Below the pieces are notes generated by a model. That model had not been told where the DNA came from and did no database searches. It saw nothing but the letters and a program-made list of their open reading frames with translations. The position numbers and the translations under genes are program-made. Shown here piece after piece: positions 6,738 through 11,204 of a stretch of 11,204 nucleotides of DNA (the stretch's first letter is position 1; each line of letters starts with the position of its first letter). The stretch comes from an uncultured Gammaproteobacteria bacterium (GTDB taxonomy: Bacteria > Pseudomonadota > Gammaproteobacteria > Pseudomonadales > DT-91): positions 1 through 11,204 of the forward strand of contig CAKMZU010000086.1 of NCBI GenBank assembly GCA_929200485.1, given 5' to 3'.

Positions 6738-6952
6738 TTAATTTCATCGATACTTTTTATTATCAGCAAATGGGTGATTGGAACCATCAGATCAATGCAG
6801 CCAAATCTTACTCTGGCTATATCGCTACTTTTTGCAAACAAGTCATCAATTAGGATTTTTTCAGCAGTATCGCATACCCGATCGCGGCTTAATCTACTCC
6901 TACTTGCTCTAATCGGCATGAAATTGAAAATCGCTAAGCAATACGACACCAT
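6692..6952 (-). CDS. Possible ORF truncated by the mobile element, 86 aa
   Basis: A frame from ATG 6952 (open upstream to an ATG at 6991) overlaps the last 44 bases of the membrane protein gene ending at 6909 and runs to TAG at 6692. Its middle (for example CDTAEKILIDDLFAKSSDIA) reads like genuine protein. The final ~15 residues come from element copy 2, so the original C-terminus has been lost or replaced. It may be a translationally coupled gene, a frameshifted extension of the upstream gene, or chance. No family recognised. Confidence 0.35.
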   Translation of the reverse strand: MVSYCLAIFNFMPIRASRSRLSRDRVCDTAEKILIDDLFAKSSDIARVRFGCIDLMVPITHLLIIKSIDEINGTYKNCFWLLSKKL

Positions 6953-7445
6953 TAAAGCTCGGTAGTGATTTATCCTTGTGTTCATAGACATAATTAAATG
7001 AAAAGTTCTGCGGAAGTACCACTTGATGAGCCAATCCTGAGACGATAGTCAGCGCATCCATTCTAAAATAATGCGCCATGGCCTGATGCACTTCCGGGCG
7101 CTCAATAAAAGCCTGATAGTCATTAGCTTTGATATTGATTCCAGGCCGTTGATTCCAGGTATTAATCACCGATTCGGTAGTCAATTCGATGACTGCCTCA
7201 AGCTGGCAGTAAATGCCATTTTCTTTCACACTGAACTCACTGATATTTGAGCCTTTTTCAGTACCCAATGGTAATGGTGGTATCAAATTATCTATTTGTA
7301 ACGTTAACTCTTTACAGGCTTGCCGATCTTTTTGAGGCGGCCTAAAAGCCATTGGGTTCTCTTTAGGTTTAGAAAAATAACCTAAAACAAAGCTCAATAA
7401 CGCAACGCCTGTCAGGGCTATAAAGATATTCTTATAATCTCGCAT
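6909..7445 (-). CDS. Membrane-anchored protein of unknown function, 178 aa
   Basis: ATG at 7443-7445 starts a short basic N-terminus (MRDYKNIF) followed by one hydrophobic segment at residues 7-24 (IALTGVALLSFVLGYF), a signal anchor or uncleaved leader, so the remaining ~150 residues should face the periplasm. The soluble part holds two Cys residues (about 44 and 80), possibly a disulfide, and a proline-rich patch (IPPLPLG). Composition is more like ordinary bacterial protein than the neighbouring exported proteins. No family recognised. Two copies of a 12-base direct repeat lie upstream (7465-7476 and 7516-7527). Confidence 0.65.
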   Translation of the reverse strand: MRDYKNIFIALTGVALLSFVLGYFSKPKENPMAFRPPQKDRQACKELTLQIDNLIPPLPLGTEKGSNISEFSVKENGIYCQLEAVIELTTESVINTWNQRPGINIKANDYQAFIERPEVHQAMAHYFRMDALTIVSGLAHQVVLPQNFSFNYVYEHKDKSLPSFNGVVLLSDFQFHAD

Positions 7446-7464
7446 TGTCTTGCAGCATTCTCAC

Positions 7465-7527
7465 ATCAACAGTCTAAAATTTAAGCAGACAACAGCTAAA
7501 AGCACCAATAAAAAAATCAACAGTCTA
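7465..7527. repeat. 12-bp direct repeat pair upstream of the membrane protein gene
   Basis: ATCAACAGTCTA occurs at 7465-7476 and again at 7516-7527, 51 bases apart (about five helical turns). Read on the minus strand, both copies precede the gene starting at 7445, at -20 and -71. This arrangement suits a regulator binding in tandem, but that is inference. Confidence 0.45.
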
Positions 7528-7680
7528 ATGACAAAACCTTGGGAAGAAGGTTTTATGATAATCATCAGGATCTCTGAGGGAGTTTATTAGTATTAATTAT
7601 GTTGCGTGAATCCTAAACAACGCCCGCTTTTCCTCTATTTTTTCTTTCTAAAAAAAATTCCTATTTAACCTGAAACAGGA

Positions 7681-7710
7681 TTGAACTTATCGGATAGATA
7701 ATGGCCTTAA
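7681..7710 (+). promoter_or_regulatory. ECF (sigma-E-like) promoter of the exported protein gene at 7742
   Basis: TTGAACTT at 7681-7688 is followed after 17 bases by CTTAA at 7706-7710; the first box lies 61 bases before the ATG. The identical pair at the identical spacing precedes the genes at 8464 and 9300. GAACTT is the hallmark -35 core of sigma-E-type promoters. The -10 (CCTTAA) is only roughly like the E. coli TCTRA. Confidence 0.6.
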
Positions 7711-7741
7711 GGTTTAAATTTCAAAACTGGAACTCAGGATA

Positions 7742-8269
7742 ATGAAACTGGCAGTAGTGGCTTTTATTTTTTTCTTGGTAGCAAATGTTTTTTCAGGAGT
7801 CGACGAAGATAAAAAAACAGGAGAGTGCTCAACAGCTAAAGAACCCCCTGAAAATAAAGTTACCAAAAAACGGGTTACATTTTACATAGGTGACGAGCCA
7901 ATCTTACCTCGCAATGATACTGTTAAAACAGGTTTGTCTCGTCTCATCATCCCTGACCCTATAGCATCTAATAAATCTAATACCCCTAGTTCCAACAGTC
8001 CTGATAGTCCTGATAGTCCTGATAGTCCTACTATAGAAAAGTGGACTATATTCAAAAAACCTTTATGTCAGGCTTTGAGAGATTTAAAAAATGTACTACC
8101 CCCACAATGTCTGAATAATCAACATGAGGGAAAAGACTCTCACGAAAGCAATAGTAGAGACAATGAAGAACCTGCAAGTCTTAGCGTCATCAAATGTGCA
8201 ATTGATATTTTAAATAAAGGAAAAAGTGAATATTATAACCCAAAGAATATCACCCCCTACCGTTAGACG
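7742..8269 (+). CDS. Exported effector-like protein with RVxF motif and SPD repeats, 174 aa (stop codon included)
   Basis: ATG 7742 has AGGA just upstream. Residues 1-19 are a Sec signal peptide ending NVFSG, of the same length and ending as the leaders of the next two genes. The mature protein is acidic and probably disordered. It contains KKRVTF at residues 42-47, a canonical match to the RVxF motif by which proteins dock on eukaryotic protein phosphatase 1. A Ser/Pro block SPDSPDSPDSP (about residues 86-96) is encoded by a 9-base tandem repeat. Four Cys residues are spread through the mature part. No domain is recognised. It has its own promoter-like boxes and is the first of three consecutive exported-protein genes. 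A host-directed role is inference; RVxF matches also occur by chance. Confidence 0.75.
7997..8029 (+). repeat. 9-bp tandem repeat, 3.7 copies
   Basis: AGTCCTGAT repeats at 7997-8005, 8006-8014 and 8015-8023, then AGTCCT at 8024-8029. It encodes Ser-Pro-Asp units. Perfect copies of an in-frame 9-mer can change in number by slippage without breaking the frame. Confidence 0.9.
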
Positions 8270-8463
8270 TGTTCGATCATATCCTGTTTTATAAAGTGGT
8301 TAGATTTCTATGACAAATAACAGGACTGCCTTAAATTGAGAAAATCTTTCACTGGCCATTTTTAACTTTCAAAAATATTTTTCATCAGTTACTTCCAGGA
8401 TACGATTGAACTTATTGCGTTTTTAAGGAACTTAAACTTATACCTTTTTTTTGGACCACAGCC
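8270..8463. other. Intergenic spacer between the first and second exported protein genes
   Basis: About 190 bases with the promoter-like boxes of the next gene near its end. TCCTGTT (8282-8288) and AACAGGA (8319-8325) form a loose inverted repeat with no T-run. No terminator is seen, so read-through from the first gene is possible. Confidence 0.4.
8406..8435 (+). promoter_or_regulatory. ECF (sigma-E-like) promoter of the exported protein gene at 8464
   Basis: TTGAACTT (8406-8413), 17 bases, CTTAA (8431-8435); first box 58 bases before the ATG. Same boxes and spacing as at 7681 and 9240. An extra GGAACTT (8427-8433) overlaps the second box. Confidence 0.6.
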
Positions 8464-8952
8464 ATGAAACCACTGATAACCTGCTTTATTTTTATTTTTG
8501 CATCAACGTCTTTCTCAGGCACCGGAGAAGATCTCACTAAGTATCAATATTTAAATCCAGAAAAAAATTATCCAAGTTCGGATAGCGATTCAGATTCATC
8601 CCTAAATGAGCGTGAACTCAAAGCCTACGCCAGACTTAACGATGCTCTACCCGAAAGTTATCGCGTCAAATTTGATCGCAATGAAATCTATGAGGGAGAA
8701 AGTGATGATGAAGAAGAAATACAAAAGAGCCTCGATGAATTAAATGCGCTTATTAATGTAAAAGAAAAAGATGAAACACTAGCAACAGAAGAAAAATCAA
8801 ACCAAACATCATTGATCGAACAAAGTGAAACGTCGACTATAAGAACCCTTATAACTGCAGCGAATTGTATTCACGATGCCCACCTTAATAGAAACAACCA
8901 AAATAATAGGGGGCCCGATGACACGTTGTCCGCAAGTACCGAACGGATATAA
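8464..8952 (+). CDS. Exported, acidic effector-like protein with RVxF motif, 162 aa
   Basis: ATG 8464 begins a 19-residue Sec signal peptide ending TSFSG, matching the leaders at 7742 and 9300 in length and ending; the ribosome binding site (GGA near 8452) is weak. The mature protein is strongly acidic, with a Ser/Asp cluster (SSDSDSDSS, residues 38-46) and ESDDEEEI (79-86), composition that favours disorder and resembles casein kinase 2 target sites. YRVKF (residues 66-70) matches the RVxF protein phosphatase 1 docking pattern. Only two Cys (one in the leader) are present. No domain recognised. It follows the exported protein at 7742 and precedes the bHLH protein in the same direction, each with its own promoter-like boxes, suggesting co-regulation. 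Confidence 0.75.
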   Translation: MKPLITCFIFIFASTSFSGTGEDLTKYQYLNPEKNYPSSDSDSDSSLNERELKAYARLNDALPESYRVKFDRNEIYEGESDDEEEIQKSLDELNALINVKEKDETLATEEKSNQTSLIEQSETSTIRTLITAANCIHDAHLNRNNQNNRGPDDTLSASTERI

Positions 8953-9299
8953 AAAACGTCGTTAACAGTTGACACTGAGATAACTTAACCCTGATTACTT
9001 TTAGAGAAATATGCCAGGTAATATCGCCTTGCACTCAATTACACAGCCGCCAAGCAATGATTGATGGCATAAGCCATTTCTGACAAGCCACGGCCCCGTA
9101 TTAAATCGTCGGATATACTATTGAAAGAGGAATGACAAAATAGCCAGAGCCTCCAAGGGTTTTATTTGGCCTGATTTCTCTCTCTAACCGCCCTCCTTCA
9201 TTACATTTTTTACCAATCATCGCTTGAGCATAACAACGGTTGAACTTCTTTAACTTGTTGATGCCTTAAATCTACACTTTGTTATCGGAAATCGCCGCT
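8953..9299. other. Intergenic region upstream of the bHLH gene
   Basis: About 350 bases. The last 60 hold the shared promoter-like boxes. The rest is more GC-rich than the neighbouring genes, contains short complementary stretches (for example GATGGC...GCCATT near 9063-9080) but no convincing terminator, RNA gene or ORF with a ribosome binding site. Confidence 0.4.
9240..9269 (+). promoter_or_regulatory. ECF (sigma-E-like) promoter of the bHLH protein gene
   Basis: TTGAACTT (9240-9247), 17 bases, CTTAA (9265-9269); first box 60 bases before the ATG at 9300. Identical boxes and spacing as for the two preceding genes, while the spacer sequence is unrelated, which argues for conserved function and not recent duplication. 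Confidence 0.6.
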
Positions 9300-10775
9300 A
9301 TGAAACGACTGATAGCCCCTTTAATGATACTTGTCACATCAAGCGCTTTTTCAGGGACTTTTGATGAACACCACACTGAGAATACTCTTCGTAGAAATAG
9401 CAAGTTACCGAGACTAAACTCTGAATCAGAAATAAATACAGAACAACATTTTTCATCCAGGACAAAGAGTGATCAAAAGAAACGCCAAGTAAACGACCAG
9501 CTTAATAAAAATACGTCCTATCAAAAACAAATCAAGGGAGCAGACTTACGTTTAAATACACATATTCATAGATCAATCGACTCAGATTTAAAAAGCCCTG
9601 ATTCTGGATTCGTATCACTAAGTGAAGGAGATCCATTTTCTCCACTCACTGATTCTAGAAGCTCTCTAGACGACAGAAATATCCTCGTCGCAAACACCAT
9701 TGATGTCATCGCTCTAAGCCAAAGCAAGACTTCTTCGTTGAATACTGATTCAGAAAATTCGGAAAGCGAGAATAATAGAAAATATTCATTGTTCAGCACA
9801 AAAGCGTTCTTTGAAAACGTATTGCCCGCAAGCGAACCTGCAGCATTGGAGACCAAGAAAGATGTGCCAGTAAGAGGTGCTAATTCAAATCCTTCGACGT
9901 GCGATACAAGAGAACGCCATGAAGACTCAATCTCACAGAGCAAAAAGACCTTATTGAATATCCGTTCAATAAAATCACCAGAAAGCGCTAAACTAAATTT
10001 TTCAAAACCAAAACACAAAAACCATATAGACAATACACCTCCCATAAGTAGTAGAACCAGGTCAAGAAAAAACGAGTTACAGGCATTAAATGACGAAAAA
10101 TCAGATGAGTTAAAAAAAACTAACTCAATAAAAACCAAAGAAGAAACAATCACTGCTAACTCAACAACTGATTTAAACACTGACAAAGAGACAGGTGATA
10201 ACCTAAACCTATTTACAGAGATAGATAACAAAACAAAAGTGTTTTTTTCAAATCACCTAACTAAACGTCTAGCTATTATAAAAAATGAACAAGGAGAAGA
10301 CATAAATGATTTAGATAACTTAAAACTAGATAGTTTACCCAGCCTAAATGACATTGCTTCTTCTATTCATACGATTAACACCCTCTCTCCAAACACTACA
10401 GATCACAAAAAAACAAAAAAACGTCGGAGGATTGCAACCTCTGCCAGACTTTCACAGCAAATGAAAGCCAGAAACACTAGAGAGAGAGTAAGGGCACAAA
10501 CGATAAGTAACGCAATAAAATCACTAGAGCGTATTATTCCAAATAATAAAGGAAAAAAACTCTCAAAATTAGACACATTGATAAATGCAATGAAATATAT
10601 GATTTATTTAAAAGAGGTTCTTGAAGAACAGGAAGAAGAAATCCATGCAATTAACAGCATCAATGATATTTCAACATTAATAGAACAAAAAAACACACAG
10701 GCTTCTCTTACAGAGATTTCCCACGTGAAGCCTTTAGATATTAGTGATTTTCACAATACCTGTGACAAGCCATAA
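9300..10775 (+). CDS. Exported protein with a eukaryotic-type basic helix-loop-helix domain, 491 aa
   Basis: The frame is open from a TTG at 9279, but ATG 9300 begins the 19-residue Sec signal peptide (MKRLIAPLMILVTSSAFSG) shared in design with the two preceding genes. Residues ~20-365 are polar, Ser/Asn/Lys/Asp-rich and probably disordered, with SPDSGFVSLSEGD (99-111) holding a DSGxxS motif. Then comes KKTKKRRR (370-377), a classical nuclear localisation signal, and a complete bHLH domain (~389-443): basic region RNTRERVR with the E-box-contacting Glu (395) and following Arg residues, helix 1 ending SLERIIP, a short loop, then KLSKLDTL and helix 2 ending YLKEVLEE. No leucine zipper follows. 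It most resembles group A animal factors (achaete-scute/neurogenin type). Such domains are essentially eukaryotic, so ancient acquisition from a host and action as a secreted transcription-factor mimic are inferred. Codon use is as AT-rich as its neighbours. Confidence 0.9.
   Translation: MKRLIAPLMILVTSSAFSGTFDEHHTENTLRRNSKLPRLNSESEINTEQHFSSRTKSDQKKRQVNDQLNKNTSYQKQIKGADLRLNTHIHRSIDSDLKSPDSGFVSLSEGDPFSPLTDSRSSLDDRNILVANTIDVIALSQSKTSSLNTDSENSESENNRKYSLFSTKAFFENVLPASEPAALETKKDVPVRGANSNPSTCDTRERHEDSISQSKKTLLNIRSIKSPESAKLNFSKPKHKNHIDNTPPISSRTRSRKNELQALNDEKSDELKKTNSIKTKEETITANSTTDLNTDKETGDNLNLFTEIDNKTKVFFSNHLTKRLAIIKNEQGEDINDLDNLKLDSLPSLNDIASSIHTINTLSPNTTDHKKTKKRRRIATSARLSQQMKARNTRERVRAQTISNAIKSLERIIPNNKGKKLSKLDTLINAMKYMIYLKEVLEEQEEEIHAINSINDISTLIEQKNTQASLTEISHVKPLDISDFHNTCDKP
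10407..10430 (+). other. Nuclear localisation signal-like segment
   Basis: Encodes KKTKKRRR, a classical monopartite basic nuclear import signal, directly N-terminal to the bHLH basic region, as in many animal bHLH proteins. It could also simply add DNA-backbone contacts. Confidence 0.6.
10464..10628 (+). other. Basic helix-loop-helix domain
   Basis: About 55 codons. Pattern seen: R-N-x-R-E-R-x-R in the basic region; hydrophobic positions I, A, L, I-I-P in helix 1; K-L-S-K-L-D-T-L opening helix 2; then A-M-K-Y-M-I-Y-L. Every signature position of animal group A bHLH domains is filled, including the Pro ending helix 1 and the Lys/Ser/Lys entering helix 2. The loop (NNKGK) is short, close to the length in achaete-scute proteins. 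Confidence 0.92.
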
Positions 10776-10880
10776 AATCTTACTACGGATGAGCCGTTTA
10801 TGATCAAGACTGAGCAGACTAAAATATCTCCAAGTTGTACATATGAAGGTGTAGATAACCAATAACCGCCACTCAGCCTT
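10776..10880 (+). other. Short spacer with a 21-codon ORF before the terminator
   Basis: ATG 10800 to TAA 10863-10865 encodes 21 residues (MIKTEQTKISPSCTYEGVDN and Q), ending 15 bases before the terminator hairpin. No strong ribosome binding site. It may be a transcript tail only. Confidence 0.2.
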
Positions 10881-10915
10881 GATAAAGCGGGGCTAACCCG
10901 CTTTATCTTATTATG
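10881..10915 (+). terminator. Rho-independent terminator
   Basis: GATAAAGCGGG (10881-10891) and CCCGCTTTATC (10897-10907) form a perfect 11-bp stem with a 5-base loop, followed by the T-rich TTATTAT. It ends the bHLH gene transcript and separates it from the convergent gene. Confidence 0.85.
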
Positions 10916-10963
10916 AGGCTATCAAATATGTGAAATAAGTAAAAGCCTTACAAATAACGTCTA

Positions 10964-11203
10964 TCATTCGCTATTTAAGATAAACTGCCCTTGAGCGATT
11001 CTCACCACAGAATCTATATGTGTGGTTTTTTGAAAGTCCAGCAGCAATGAAGGCTCCTGATTAAATGCCACCACTCGATCACCTGCTTCATTTTCAGCAA
11101 TAATAACGACTCTCTCAGCGGCATTCTTCTGAAACAAAACAGTTGAGGCAATGATTTTTGCATCGCCTTCAAAATCAGGATCAACCTGTTTTTTACCTTG
11201 AAC
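10964..11203 (-). CDS. C-terminal part of an unidentified protein (runs off the window)
   Basis: On the minus strand a frame enters at the window edge and stays open for 79 codons to TGA at 10964-10966. The fragment contains AERVVIIAENEAGDRVVAF and ends FILNSE. Its alternating hydrophobic pattern suggests a beta-rich fold and ordinary bacterial composition, unlike the Ser/Asn-rich exported proteins. The start lies outside the window. It is convergent with the bHLH gene, and the terminator hairpin lies between them. Family not recognised. Confidence 0.7.
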   Translation of the reverse strand, partial: VQGKKQVDPDFEGDAKIIASTVLFQKNAAERVVIIAENEAGDRVVAFNQEPSLLLDFQKTTHIDSVVRIAQGQFILNSE

Positions 11204-11204
11204 C

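Noticed and set aside
7533..7554. AAAACCTT-GGGAAG-AAGGTTTT hairpin as a terminator
   Set aside because: The stem is weak and AT-rich, and it lies between divergent genes where no transcript should end; possibly chance or an operator.
9566..10231. 221-codon open frame on the minus strand inside the bHLH gene
   Set aside because: It lies wholly opposite the Ser/Asn-rich coding region, whose codon bias leaves the complementary frame open by chance; it has no ribosome binding site and its product is hydrophobic-serine noise.
9300..10775. Eukaryotic contamination as the source of the bHLH gene
   Set aside because: The gene is intronless, starts with a bacterial signal peptide and has the same promoter boxes and leader length as two flanking bacterial genes, and ends at a rho-independent terminator.
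1..11204. CRISPR arrays, tRNA and rRNA genes
   Set aside because: No regularly spaced direct repeats, cloverleaf-like stretches or ribosomal RNA sequence were recognised on either strand.

Overview
The window looks like a chromosome segment from a host-associated, probably intracellular, gammaproteobacterium. The anchor is a complete, catalytically intact DNA polymerase II gene (polB, 3498-5876), a housekeeping gene typical of Gammaproteobacteria. Around it lie AT-rich genes for small, hydrophilic, N-terminally exported proteins without recognisable bacterial functions, plus short non-autonomous mobile elements. The combination (exported proteins with eukaryote-type nuclear domains, mobile repeats, gene remnants) suits a parasite or symbiont of animal cells. 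A relative of Endozoicomonadaceae or of the intranuclear mussel parasites is my guess from general knowledge and is not shown by the sequence.

Layout. 1-65: end of a miniature mobile element cut by the window edge. 70-227: tail of a broken gene, then a terminator (about 294-336). 457-618: a small ORF with a good ribosome binding site. 571-1872, minus strand: an exported protein gene whose frame breaks near a four-base homopolymer at 1068-1071; the downstream frame encodes a degenerate C2H2 zinc-finger-like segment. 2214-3092: another exported protein. 3195-3437: complete miniature element, copy 1. 3498-5876: polB. 6061-6390, minus: small exported protein. 6497-6737: miniature element, copy 2, in opposite orientation. 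6692-7445, minus: a membrane-anchored protein and an overlapping ORF cut by copy 2. 7742-10775: three consecutive plus-strand genes for exported proteins. 10881-10907: strong terminator hairpin. 10964-11203: tail of a convergent minus-strand gene.

The most exciting part is 7681-10775. Three neighbouring genes share the same modular design: a promoter-like pair of boxes (TTGAACTT, 17 bases, CTTAA) at the same distance from each start codon, resembling sigma-E/ECF promoters, and then a 19-residue signal peptide ending in FSG. After this shared front end the mature proteins are unrelated. The third carries a textbook eukaryotic basic helix-loop-helix DNA-binding and dimerisation domain preceded by a KKTKKRRR-type nuclear localisation sequence. 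The first two carry matches to the RVxF docking motif for protein phosphatase 1. Together with the zinc-finger-like segment at 978-1058, this suggests an envelope-stress-type regulon of exported host-mimicking proteins, including a bacterial transcription-factor mimic that could act in the host nucleus. Export and nuclear action are inference; the domain, leader and promoter patterns are visible in the sequence.
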